NCBI RefSeq assembly: GCF_000021485.1
Contig: NC_011761.1
Span: 402,001-466,000 of the forward strand
From: Acidithiobacillus ferrooxidans ATCC 23270
Lineage (GTDB): Bacteria > Pseudomonadota > Gammaproteobacteria > Acidithiobacillales > Acidithiobacillaceae
DNA: 64,000 nt
Direction of reading: 5' to 3'
Shown piece after piece: positions 35,450-43,077 of the stretch. Each line of letters begins with the position of its first letter. The stretch's first letter is position 1. The notes beneath the pieces are model-generated. The model was not told where the DNA came from. It searched no databases and worked only from the letters and a program-made list of their open reading frames with translations. The position numbers and the translations under genes are program-made.

Positions 35450-35863
35450 ATGAATGTAAAGTATTCTGGACAGTGTCTTTGTGGGGAAATAAGCTATTCA
35501 GTTGATATTGAGCCAATGTTTACTGGAAATTGTCATTGCAAAGACTGTCAAAGATCATCAGGCAGCGCATTCATTCCGGCGATGATTTTCCCTGAAAAAA
35601 ATGTTGCTGTTTCAGGCGAAGTAAAATATTTCGAGTCTCAGGCAGACAGCGGACATATGCACAAAAGAGGTTTCTGCCCGAATTGTGGTTCTCAATTGTT
35701 CGCACGGTTCAGCAATATGCCAGGAGTGTTGGGTATAAAGGCTGGAACTTTAGATGACTCATCGAATTATGTTCCGAAGTTAGATTTTCATGTAGGTAGT
35801 GCTGCACCTTGGGACTTTATGAACCCAGATCTGCCTAAAAAGAAAGGGTCAGCACAAAGCTAA
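35450..35863 (+). CDS. Cassette 7: GFA/CENP-V family zinc protein
   Basis: Glutathione-dependent formaldehyde-activating enzyme fold (137 residues). Zinc ligands are in CLCGEISYS, GNCHCKDCQRSSGSAF and FCPNCGSQLF, the complete family pattern. TATCAGATAGGAGCAC gives a good ribosome site. The gene is clearly richer in A/T than the host, a sign of recent capture. The family has many members of unknown substrate, so glutathione chemistry is only a possibility. Confidence 0.92.
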   Translation: MNVKYSGQCLCGEISYSVDIEPMFTGNCHCKDCQRSSGSAFIPAMIFPEKNVAVSGEVKYFESQADSGHMHKRGFCPNCGSQLFARFSNMPGVLGIKAGTLDDSSNYVPKLDFHVGSAAPWDFMNPDLPKKKGSAQS

Positions 35864-35870
35864 CGATAGT

Positions 35871-35933
35871 GCATAACCTGTCGTTCGAGCGGGACGCCGC
35901 AAAAGCCCGGCGCCCCTCAACTTTACGTTAGAG
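35871..35933 (+). other. attC site 7
   Basis: GCATAAC to GTTAGAG, 63 bases. GAGCGGGACGCCG pairs with CGGCGCCCCTC in the usual attC layout. The last core base departs from the pyrimidine consensus. Confidence 0.85.
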
Positions 35934-35939
35934 GTAATC

Positions 35940-36293
35940 ATGATCGACAAGGTATTCGCTGACCATTTTGCGGCTGATTGGATAGATTCCTGGAACAAAC
36001 ATGACCTTGTTCGTGTTCTATCGCATTACACCGACGATTTTGAAATGTCGTCACCTGTAATCATCAAGGTGGCTGGCGAACCGTCAGGAACATTAAAGGG
36101 CAAGAAAGCAGTAGGTTCCTATTGGGCTAAAGCTCTTCAATTGGTTCCGAATCTTCATTTTGAGTTGGTTGCCACGCTTGTCGGCGTTAACAGTATCACC
36201 CTCTACTACAATGGTGTCCGTGGCTCATCCGCAGAGGTGTTTCATTTTAACCAAGATGGCAAGGTTACAAGGGCATATGCACATTACCTCTAA
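35940..36293 (+). CDS. Cassette 8: NTF2-like (nuclear transport factor 2 type) protein
   Basis: NTF2-fold protein of 117 residues. FAADWIDSWNKHDLVRVLSHYTDDFEMSSP is the typical cone-forming start, followed by GTLKGKKAVGSYWAKALQLVPNLHFELVAT and a strand pair ending GKVTRAYAHYL. It starts only about seven bases after the attC 7 junction, with GAGGT as a weak ribosome site. It is not closely similar to the cassette 5 protein, so the two were acquired separately. Function unknown. Confidence 0.88.
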   Translation: MIDKVFADHFAADWIDSWNKHDLVRVLSHYTDDFEMSSPVIIKVAGEPSGTLKGKKAVGSYWAKALQLVPNLHFELVATLVGVNSITLYYNGVRGSSAEVFHFNQDGKVTRAYAHYL

Positions 36294-36350
36294 CCCTGCG
36301 CTCACGCGGGACGCGCCAAAAGCGGCGCGCCCCTTAGCTACACGTTAGGC
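36288..36350 (+). other. attC site 8
   Basis: CTCTAAC to GTTAGGC, 63 bases. Arms GCGGGACGCGCC and GGCGCGCCCCTTAGC form the hairpin. The first core includes the stop of cassette 8. Confidence 0.88.
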
Positions 36351-36368
36351 AGAGACAAAGGAACGTAA

Positions 36369-36794
36369 ATGACAGCCCCCGCAATAACCCCCAAACCGCC
36401 TTACTACGCCGTTATCTTTATCTCCGTCCGACACGACCGCGACAACGGGTATGGTGAAGCGGCAAAACAAATGTTGGAGATTGCTTCAAAACAACCGGGC
36501 TTTCTGAACGGTGGGCCCGCGTTCAAGCACAATGAAGCGTTCTCGTTCCAAGTTGCCACGGAAGATCAGGCCGAGACCGATCGGTATTGGAATGCAATCG
36601 TCGGCAACGGCGGCCAAGAGAGCGAGTGCGGTTGGTGCAAAGACAAGTGGGGCGTCTCCTGGCAAATCACGCCAATCGCGTTGATCAATGCGTATACCAG
36701 CCCCGATCTCTCCGCCGCCAAGCGGGCGTTCGATGCAATGATGACGATGAAAAAAATAGACGTCGCCGTGATCGATGCGGCGGTTCGTGGCTAG
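36369..36794 (+). CDS. Cassette 9: apparent ABM-PhnB chimera
   Basis: The 141-residue product looks composite. Residues 10-47 (PYYAVIFISVRHDRDNGYGEAAKQMLEIASKQPGFL) resemble the first half of an antibiotic-biosynthesis-monooxygenase-like ferredoxin fold. From NGGPAFKHNEAFSFQVATEDQAETDRYWN to the end (GWCKDKWGVSWQITPIAL, AFDAMMTMKKIDVAVIDAA) it matches the C-terminal half of PhnB/3-demethylubiquinone-methyltransferase-like VOC proteins. The switch lies at about residue 47, within GFLNGGP. The frame is open throughout and starts behind AAAGGAAC. Either a fusion gene or a little-known hybrid family; activity cannot be predicted. Confidence 0.72.
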   Translation: MTAPAITPKPPYYAVIFISVRHDRDNGYGEAAKQMLEIASKQPGFLNGGPAFKHNEAFSFQVATEDQAETDRYWNAIVGNGGQESECGWCKDKWGVSWQITPIALINAYTSPDLSAAKRAFDAMMTMKKIDVAVIDAAVRG

Positions 36795-36803
36795 AAGCCG
36801 GCG

Positions 36804-36917
36804 GTCTAACAACAGCATGCAGCGGACACCGCTACGCGGCTTCGCCCGCGTGGGCCTCCGTGCACTTCGTGCCCTCCGGCCTCACGCGGGTGCCGCACAA
36901 CTCGCGCCCCGTTGGAC
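36804..36917 (+). other. attC site 9 (long)
   Basis: GTCTAAC to GTTGGAC, 114 bases, the longest site in the array. GTGCACTTCGTGCCC and CGCGGCTTCGCCCGCG give an extended multi-branch hairpin typical of long attC sites. Confidence 0.82.
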
Positions 36918-37304
36918 GTCTAAATTGGAGTTCTAGCAATGCGATTTCCTCCTTCGTGGCTTGTCCGACGCCTGCCCGAGGAGCCCAGCAGAACCAGCCG
37001 CAGGGTGGGCAGGCATCAGACAACCCTTTACTTAAGCAGTCGCCCAGCGGCTTGGCCATCAGGTTCTCAAAACTCGTCACCATGGCTGGAAGCCGTGGCT
37101 GCCTACTGAGAATGGTTTTCGATAATTGCAACCCGTTGATTTACTGTGCGAAAACGACCACCAATTGAAGCCTCTCGAAAACGGTCGCTTGTGAGAGTTT
37201 CCATGGCGCCCAGGATGTCACAGTGACGCCCTGGGGGGGGGTGGCTTGATGGTGAAAAAGCCGCGATGATGTGCAATCGCCTGTGGTCATGATGGATTTT
37301 TCGC
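36918..37304. other. Cassette 10 leader without a convincing gene
   Basis: 387 bases between attC 9 and the DUF4160 gene. No plus-strand frame looks real. A minus-strand frame (36832-37131) contains CGWFCWAPRAGVGQATKEEI, and a similar minus-strand string (MAWFCWVRSPRSWCFLATKDNI) occurs at 44.75 kb at the far end of the same cassette. CGAAAACGACC and CGAAAACGGTC repeats lie at 37149-37186, and a run of nine G follows at 37232. Gene content is not supported. Confidence 0.4.
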
Positions 37305-37389
37305 ATGCCTATCATTAGCATGTTTTACGGTATCTTGATTCAGATGTTCTGGCAGGACCATGCACCGCCACACTTTCATGCCCTGTACG
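37305..37389 (+). pseudogene. DUF4160 protein, N-terminal part (split by transposon)
   Basis: MPIISMFYGILIQMFWQDHAPPHFHALY is the characteristic N-terminus of DUF4160 proteins, with the conserved APPHFH motif. It is interrupted at codon 28 by the left end of the 6.87-kb transposon. The rest of the gene resumes in frame at 44257. Rejoining the two parts at the TACG duplication restores an 86-residue protein of normal family length. DUF4160-DUF2442 pairs behave like small toxin-antitoxin modules in genomic context; activity is not proven. Confidence 0.9.
37386..37389. repeat. TACG target-site duplication, left copy
   Basis: TACG directly before the transposon terminus; the second copy is at 44257-44260. 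One copy completes the DUF4160 codons TAC-GGA, which proves the original target sequence. Confidence 0.85.
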
Positions 37390-37436
37390 TGAGTACGGTC
37401 AAAGATATTGAAGGTTTTGTCTACGCTGACGGTCAC
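37390..37436 (+). repeat. Transposon left terminal repeat region
   Basis: Outer TGAGTACGGTCA and inner GACGGTCAC copies, about 35 bases apart; probable transposase binding sites. Confidence 0.75.
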
Positions 37437-37533
37437 GTAGCGTGAGGGGCTGGGGGTAAACCCCCTCGAAGAACTTGAACAAACGCGCCTGTTGGGGGAG
37501 TGTCACTTTTCGACCAAGAAAAGGACCCCGTCA

Positions 37534-38082
37534 GTGTGCCATAACCTTCTGCAGGATCCCAAAATATTTCAGTGGTTGTACCGCGTGGATGAAGCCCTTG
37601 CCGAAGAAACCAGGACCACCCGGTGTGCCTGTGGTGGGAGGTGGCATCGGGCAGACTACCCGCGCAAGCCCAGAGGCGGTTTACGGGATTTCAGAATGCA
37701 GTATGCCTCGCGCTTCAGCTTCTGCTGCAGTCACTGCCGCAAGCGCAGAACATCCCCCTCTGTGCGGTTTTTCGGGCGCCGGGTCTATCTGGCCCTGGTG
37801 ATTCTGCTGATGGCGGGTCGGCTGACCGCCAGAACACCGGGTGCCCAGGCGGTTTGCGCTCTGCTCGACGTGCCCGGACGCACCCTGCGACGCTGGCGGG
37901 ACTGGTGGCGGCAGGACTTTCCCATGACAGCTCTCTGGAAGGCGGAAGTCGCCTGCTATCTGCCGCCGGTCCACCGGGAAGATCTGCCACTCAGCCTGCT
38001 GACCCGGTTTGCGGATCCACCCGTTGCTGCCGTGCTGGATGGCTTGGCGCTGCTCACGCCGCTGACGATCCGCCAGAGGTAA
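37534..38082 (+). CDS. Transposon zinc-ribbon protein with helix-turn-helix
   Basis: About 182 residues from GTG 37534; the start is uncertain (a TTG at 37492 gives a longer version). Cysteine pairs CACGGRWH and FCCSHCRKRRTSPSVRFFGRRVYLA form a zinc ribbon like the DNA-recognition ribbons of IS1595-type transposases. LTARTPGAQAVCALLDVPGRTLRRWRDWWR looks like a helix-turn-helix. It lies 130 bases before the DDE transposase and so is probably an accessory DNA-binding or target-choice subunit. It is not similar to TnsA or TniQ as far as can be seen. Confidence 0.65.
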   Translation: MCHNLLQDPKIFQWLYRVDEALAEETRTTRCACGGRWHRADYPRKPRGGLRDFRMQYASRFSFCCSHCRKRRTSPSVRFFGRRVYLALVILLMAGRLTARTPGAQAVCALLDVPGRTLRRWRDWWRQDFPMTALWKAEVACYLPPVHREDLPLSLLTRFADPPVAAVLDGLALLTPLTIRQR

Positions 38083-38215
38083 ACCAGGGGTAAAAATCCA
38101 GCGGAATGAGGGGTGCAGATTTCCCGCAGAACTTGGCACGTGTCACCCTGACTGAGGGTTTGTAAGCTGGGTCTTCCGTACTGCCCTGGGCAGCACCACT
38201 TCTGGAGACCGGACT

Positions 38216-39060
38216 ATGAAGACCCGTATCGACTCCCCCCAACGGGATCGCTGGGCGCTGTTGCGCTTTGCGATCATCGGCCCCTTGCTGGCGGCGCCAC
38301 CGGCCCCGGGGGAACTGGCCTTGGCATTGAAGGCGCTGTCCGCCCGGTCGTGGCGTCATCCGCGCACCGGGGAACCGGTCCGGTTTGGATTCTCTACCCT
38401 GGAGCGCTGGTATTACCGGGTACGCGCTGCAGAGAATCCGGTCCTCCCCCTGCGCAACCGGTTACGCAGTAACATCGGCCAGTTTCCGAGTCTGACGCCA
38501 CTGGTGATCACCACGCTGACTACCCAATACCGGGAGCATCCGGGCTGGACAGCAAAGTTGCACTACGACAATCTGCAGGCCGTCCTGCAGGGGCAGGGCG
38601 TGACGCTTCCGTCCTACCCGACGATCCGTCGCTATCTCCAGGCGCAGGGCCTGTTCCGTCAGGCGCGACCGAAGCGCGCCACCGCCGGTGCGATCGCCGC
38701 CCGTGATCATCTGGAACGGCTGGAAGTGCGCAGCTATGAGGTAGAACAGACCGCCGCCCTCTGGCATCTGGATTTCCATCATGGCTCCCGCCAGGTGTTG
38801 ACCCGTGCGGGCACCTGGGAGACGCCCATGCTGCTGGGGATCATCGACGATCACTCGCGGCTGCTCTGCCACCTGCAATGGTATCTGGACGAAACCGCCG
38901 AGAGTCTCATCCACGGCCTCTGCCAGGCCTTCATGAAGCGCGGCCTGCCACGGGCGCTGATGACGGACAATGGTGCCGCCATGGTGGCCGAGGAAACCAC
39001 CAACGGGCTGGCCCTGCTGGGGGTGCTGCATCAGGCGACACTGCCTTATAGTCCGTACCA
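38216..39060 (+). pseudogene. DDE transposase, N-terminal part (split by RIT element)
   Basis: Integrase-core (rve) transposase like those of Mu/Tn7 TnsB/TniA and IS481 types. The N-terminal half has a helix-turn-helix (LPSYPTIRRYLQAQGLFRQ). The first catalytic Asp is in WHLDFHHGSRQV and the second in LMTDNGAAMVAEE. The frame runs into the RIT element after LPYSPY and stops a few codons inside. Joining 39060 to 42495 restores an uninterrupted 474-residue protein, so the split was caused by clean insertion. ATG start behind a GGAG site. Confidence 0.9.
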
Positions 39061-39086
39061 TTATGTGGCGCTTTAAAATATGTGGC
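39055..39086. repeat. RIT element left inverted repeat
   Basis: A 32-base sequence starting GTACCATTATGTGGCGC and ending AATATGTGGC, perfectly inverted at 42437-42468. The motif TTATGTGGCG occurs again inverted at 39132-39142. Confidence 0.9.
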
Positions 39087-39131
39087 GACCAATGAAAGTC
39101 CCCATATAGGTCAAGGCCTCATGTCAAATCT

Positions 39132-39142
39132 ACGCCACATAA
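39132..39142. repeat. RIT inner inverted repeat, left
   Basis: ACGCCACATAA, the perfect inverse of TTATGTGGCGT at 42381-42391; forms an inner pair of probable recombinase sites. Confidence 0.75.
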
Positions 39143-39198
39143 TTTTGTCGACTTCATGGGATGATGACCGTCCATTTTGTTGAAAAAGGCGGTCGATC

Positions 39199-40443
39199 AT
39201 GATGGAAGTACTTATCAAGCGCCCCACTACGTTGGCGCGTTATCTGGGGGCTCCGCTCGCAGAAGAGAGGGATAATTTTCTCAAACACTGTGCGCAGGTA
39301 GGTTACTCGCCCTCCATGCTCAAGAAGATTTCTTGGGTGATCTGGGCTGTCGCAGAGTACATTGGCATTGATCATGGCAAGGTGACTATGCAAGACATTA
39401 GGATTGCTGTAGATCACCGGACGCGCTTTAAACGCCAATCAACCCAGACCAAGGAATCGAAGAGCACTCGCCAGATGTTTATCCATTTCGCGACGGAATG
39501 GGCGCGACATATGGGTTGTCTTGGACAAGCTGCGAAACCTCAGGATAGTTTCGCGGTACAAATAGGGATTTTTGCTCGCCACATGCGCGAAGAACGGGGA
39601 CTATCTCCCGTGACTATTGCAACCCGTTGTGAACGGCTTGGCTGGTTTTTCGCCGGATTAAATCCGCCACGAGGCACGCTGGATGCAATCACCATTTGCG
39701 ATCTCGATGCCTTCGTCGAACTGAAGGGCCAACAAGGCTGGACGCGCGCCTCACTGGGCTCATTGGCCAGCTCCTTACGCAGCTTTTTTGCTTTTGCTGA
39801 AGCTCGCGGCTGGTGTGCCAAAGGGTTAACGGCGACCATTGAATCGCCGCGACTATATACCCGCGAGGGAATCCCGGAGGGCCCGGGTTGGGAAGATGTA
39901 CAGCGTCTCTTGGTCAGTACTGCTGGCGATCATCCTGTAGATATTCGCGATCGCGCCATTTTGATGTTGCTGGCATTGTACGGATTGCGCCGTGGCGAGG
40001 TCGCAGCACTTCAACTCGAGCATTTGGATTGGGACGGGGATAAAATTTGCGTGGTACGACCTAAACAGCGCATCGCTCAGCGTTATCCCTTACTGCCCAG
40101 TGTGGGCGAAGCCATTGTGCGCTATCTGCGCGATGTACGTCCTCAGTGTGAACATCGGGCGTTATTCCTCACGATCGGTGCCCCCATGCGCCCACTTTCG
40201 GCGGAGAGTATCTCGCATGTCGCCCGCGCACGCTTAAACCAGCTTGGTCTCACGCTCTCTCCTCGCGGGGCGCACTGCCTGCGTCACGCCTGTGCCAGTC
40301 ATCTCCTCTCTTCGGGTTTTTCACTAAAGCAAATTGGTGATCACCTTGGTCATCGCAACGCCAATTCGGCGCTGAGCTATACCAAGGTTGATCTGACGGG
40401 GTTGCGACAGGTCGCCGAATTCGACTTGGGGGGTTTACTGTGA
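39199..40443 (+). CDS. RIT tyrosine recombinase A
   Basis: First of the trio, 414 residues. N-terminal SAM-like core-binding domain around 110-210 (ARHMREERGLSPVTIATRCERLGWFFAGL). The catalytic domain has box I LYGLRRGEVAALQLEHLDWD, box II HCLRHACASHLLSSGFSLKQIGDHLGHRN and nucleophile Tyr in ALSYTKVDLTGL, all intact. The first 100 residues are an extra N-terminal domain usual for RIT A proteins. Stop overlaps the start of recombinase B (GTGA). Confidence 0.93.
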   Translation: MMEVLIKRPTTLARYLGAPLAEERDNFLKHCAQVGYSPSMLKKISWVIWAVAEYIGIDHGKVTMQDIRIAVDHRTRFKRQSTQTKESKSTRQMFIHFATEWARHMGCLGQAAKPQDSFAVQIGIFARHMREERGLSPVTIATRCERLGWFFAGLNPPRGTLDAITICDLDAFVELKGQQGWTRASLGSLASSLRSFFAFAEARGWCAKGLTATIESPRLYTREGIPEGPGWEDVQRLLVSTAGDHPVDIRDRAILMLLALYGLRRGEVAALQLEHLDWDGDKICVVRPKQRIAQRYPLLPSVGEAIVRYLRDVRPQCEHRALFLTIGAPMRPLSAESISHVARARLNQLGLTLSPRGAHCLRHACASHLLSSGFSLKQIGDHLGHRNANSALSYTKVDLTGLRQVAEFDLGGLL

Positions 40444-41381
40444 ACCTCTCAGAACTGATTTCTCTCTACATCGCCCATAAACGTGCGCTCGGATATCGGT
40501 TTCTAACAGAGGACCACTTGTTGAGATCTTTTTGCCGGGCAGTCGGTGATAGGCCAATAGAAACTATCGGTGCAGACGCCGTATCTATTTTTTTAAATGG
40601 CAAGGGGTCCGTTACGGCCTACTGGTACAAGAAATATCATGTGTTAACCGGATGTTACCGATTCGCATTGGCACGCGGGATGGTCACTGCAATCCCGCTG
40701 CCTCGCAGTGTACCAAAGCAGGACGGGCCCATATTTGTGCCTTATATTTATTCCCACGCAGAGTTGAAAAGACTGATTGATGTCCTTCCCGCTCTTTGCG
40801 CCGGACGCTCCAGAATCGACGATTACGTCTTCAAAGCCCTTCTGTTACTGATGTATGGTGCAGGACTTAGAATCAGTGAAGCGCTATCGCTCCATATCCA
40901 TGACGTCGACCTGCAACAGACCATTCTATATGTTCGCGAGACGAAGTTTTACAAGACCCGCATAGTCCCATTAGGCAAGGATTTAACCCAAATTCTGAAT
41001 GAATATATCGCCAAACGGAATAACCGCTACTCAGCAGCTACAGATGCGCCGTTCTTCTGCTTCCGTGACGGCACACCACTGAGTAGATCCGCCGCCCATG
41101 GTCTGTTTCGGCGCGTACGCGCTAAAGCTGACGTCCTCAAAGAGGGTGGCCCGAGGCATCAGCCACGCCTTCACGATCTTCGCCACTCAGCCGCTGTGCA
41201 TCGCCTTATTGCCTGGTATCGCTGCGGTGCAGATTTGCGCGATTTGTTGCCCAAGTTGGCAACCTATCTTGGGCACGTCGATCTTTCGGCAACACAACGT
41301 TATTTGACCATGACACCAGAGTTACTTCACGAGGCGAGCCTGCGCTTCGCACACTATGCATTGGAGAAAGACCATGACTGA
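40440..41381 (+). CDS. RIT tyrosine recombinase B
   Basis: Second of the trio, 313 residues, GTG start in the stop of A. Catalytic domain: MYGAGLRISEALSLHIHDVD (Arg I), HDLRHSAAVHRLIAWYRCG (box II with a longer helix than usual), TYLGHVDLSATQRYL (His/Tyr nucleophile). N-terminal IAHKRALGYRFLTEDHLLRSFCRAVGD is the core-binding domain. All catalytic residues are present. Its end overlaps recombinase C by eight bases. Confidence 0.93.
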   Translation: MNLSELISLYIAHKRALGYRFLTEDHLLRSFCRAVGDRPIETIGADAVSIFLNGKGSVTAYWYKKYHVLTGCYRFALARGMVTAIPLPRSVPKQDGPIFVPYIYSHAELKRLIDVLPALCAGRSRIDDYVFKALLLLMYGAGLRISEALSLHIHDVDLQQTILYVRETKFYKTRIVPLGKDLTQILNEYIAKRNNRYSAATDAPFFCFRDGTPLSRSAAHGLFRRVRAKADVLKEGGPRHQPRLHDLRHSAAVHRLIAWYRCGADLRDLLPKLATYLGHVDLSATQRYLTMTPELLHEASLRFAHYALEKDHD

Positions 41382-42372
41382 CGTGACCCTGCTTGGCCCC
41401 TGGATACGGCGATTTCTACTGGAGTATCTGGTACGAGAGCGCAATCTTTCGATAAATACCCAGCGCAGCTATCGAGATATGCTGTCCCTTTTTCTGCCCC
41501 ACGTGAGTAAACAACTCAACAAATCCGTGGACCGATTAACGGTATCTGATCTGTCGGCAGACCTTATCCGTCAATTCCTTAGTGATATTGAGGAAAGCCG
41601 CCACTGTCTCGCCGCCACCCGCAATCAGCGCCTCGGCGGCCTGCACGCGTTGGCTCGATTCATTGGTGAAAATAGTCCTGAGCATATCGAGTGGTGTTCA
41701 CAAATCCGGCTGATTCCTTTTAAAAAAACGGCATATCCAGGCATTACCTATCTCGAAAAGCCAGAAATGGACGCCCTTTTAGAATCTCCAGATCGCCAGA
41801 CCCCTCAAGGCCAACGTGATTACGCCTTATTACTGTTTCTCTACAACACTGGGGCGCGTGCCAGTGAAGCTGCCGATCTCAGGATCGTTGATGTGGATTG
41901 GCATGCTCAATGCGCCCACATTATCGGCAAAGGTAACAAGCGGCGTACCTGTCCATTGTGGCCGACCACTCTGGATCAATTGCGTGCGCTAGCAACGCAA
42001 CGTGGGTTGGATCAACGAGTTTTTTTAAATCGCAACGGCCAACCCATCACACGCTTTGGTATCCATACGATGGTCGAACGACATGCTGCTAGGGCTTGTG
42101 TGCAAGTGCCATCAATGAGTACGAAGCAGGTCAGTCCACATGTGATCCGCCACAGCACGGCAACCCACCTTTTACGTGCTGGCGTGGACATCAATACCGT
42201 CCGAGCCTGGCTGGGACACGTTTCGCTCACTACGACCAACATCTACGCTGAGACTGACCTCGAGACTAAAACTCGTGCGTTGGCGACATGTGCTCCGCCC
42301 ACAGCAGAGGGGATGGCAACGAAACATTGGCGTCAGCAGCCGGACCTGATGGCCTTCCTCCACGGCTTATAG
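41374..42372 (+). CDS. RIT tyrosine recombinase C
   Basis: Third of the trio, 332 residues from the ATG that overlaps the end of B. XerC/D-like: LSINTQRSYRDMLSLFLPHVSK (core binding), YNTGARASEAADLRIVDVDW (Arg I), HVIRHSTATHLLRAGVDINTVRAWLGH (box II, His), TTNIYAETDLETKTRAL (Tyr). Catalytic residues intact, so the whole trio appears potentially active. Only about 70 bases separate its stop from the right inverted repeat. Confidence 0.93.
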   Translation: MTDVTLLGPWIRRFLLEYLVRERNLSINTQRSYRDMLSLFLPHVSKQLNKSVDRLTVSDLSADLIRQFLSDIEESRHCLAATRNQRLGGLHALARFIGENSPEHIEWCSQIRLIPFKKTAYPGITYLEKPEMDALLESPDRQTPQGQRDYALLLFLYNTGARASEAADLRIVDVDWHAQCAHIIGKGNKRRTCPLWPTTLDQLRALATQRGLDQRVFLNRNGQPITRFGIHTMVERHAARACVQVPSMSTKQVSPHVIRHSTATHLLRAGVDINTVRAWLGHVSLTTTNIYAETDLETKTRALATCAPPTAEGMATKHWRQQPDLMAFLHGL

Positions 42373-42380
42373 CTGAATAC

Positions 42381-42391
42381 TTATGTGGCGT
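42381..42391. repeat. RIT inner inverted repeat, right
   Basis: TTATGTGGCGT, the partner of 39132-39142, nine bases after the recombinase C stop. Confidence 0.75.
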
Positions 42392-42436
42392 TAATTTGAT
42401 CCTCAGGCAGGTGGTATGCGGGTTTTAAATCCAATA

Positions 42437-42468
42437 GCCACATATTTTAAAGCGCCACATAATGGTAC
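42437..42468. repeat. RIT element right inverted repeat
   Basis: Perfect 32-base inverse of 39055-39086, ending TAATGGTAC. It is followed by the TTATGTGG-TCGG-CCACATAA palindrome and the TACCA flank. Confidence 0.9.
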
Positions 42469-42494
42469 TTATGTGGTCGGCCACATAAATACCA

Positions 42495-43074
42495 GAATGG
42501 GAAGCAGGAGTGCTTCTGGGGCCAGATCGAAGGTCGCCTGCTGCCCATGCTGGAGGGCGAAGAGGGGTTGACCCTGGGTGCCCTGAACCGGGCGACGCAG
42601 GCCTGGGTAGAGCGGGAGTATCATCGTGCCCGCCATAGCGAGATCGGCACTACCCCGCTGGCCTGCTATCTGGAGGGTCACAGTGTCGCCCGGGAATGCC
42701 CTTCCGTCACCGAGTTGTCCCGTGCCTTCCGCATCGAAGTCCGGCGGCGGCAACGGCGCTCGGACGGCACGGTGAGTCTGGAGGGCAAGCGCTTCGAGAT
42801 TCCTGCCCGCTACCGCACCCTCCCGGAGGTCACCCTGCGCTATGCCCGCTGGGATCTGACCCAGGTCGATCTGGTGGAACCGCGCACGGGTACGGTCCTC
42901 TGCCCGATCCACCCGCTGGATAAAACCGCCCATGCCGACGGGGCGCGCCGAACCCTGAACCCGACACCGGACCTCAGCCCCTTGCCGGCCACCGGTATGG
43001 CCCCGCTGATGCGTCAACTACTCGCCGAATATGCCGCCACCGGCGTTCCCGCCCGCTATCTGCCCAAGGAGTAA
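42495..43074 (+). pseudogene. DDE transposase, C-terminal part
   Basis: Continues the split transposase: after the junction it reads NGKQECFWGQIEGRLLPML with the third catalytic Glu in the expected KQECFW helix. LNRATQAWVEREYHRARHSEIGTTPLACY and the Mu-type C-terminal domain (VSLEGKRFEIPARYRTLPEVTLRYARWDL) follow. Nothing suggests it is translated alone, apart from possible restarts. The AAA ATPase gene begins three bases after its stop, so the original operon was transposase-ATPase. Confidence 0.9.
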
Positions 43075-43077
43075 ACC

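Larger units (their letters stand above)
39061..42489 (+). mobile_element. RIT element (recombinase in trio)
   Basis: 3,429 bases bounded by TACCA on both sides (39056-39060 and 42490-42494). It holds three overlapping tyrosine recombinase genes in one orientation, the definition of RIT elements, with 32-base perfect inverted repeats near the ends. Extra inverted copies of TTATGTGGCG lie at 39132-39142 and 42381-42391. At the right end there is a palindrome TTATGTGGTCGGCCACATAA (42469-42488) that the left end lacks. It is less GC-rich than the transposon around it, so the two have different histories. Confidence 0.92.

Noticed and set aside
31141-37300. Palindromes considered as CRISPR repeats
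   Set aside because: They are not regularly spaced or identical; their cores and arms are those of attC sites, and genes lie between them.
39199-42372. The recombinases considered as phage integrases or as Tn554 TnpA/B
   Set aside because: No phage genes are near, there are three tyrosine recombinases with overlapping frames and long inverted repeats, and no TnpC-like protein; the RIT definition fits better.
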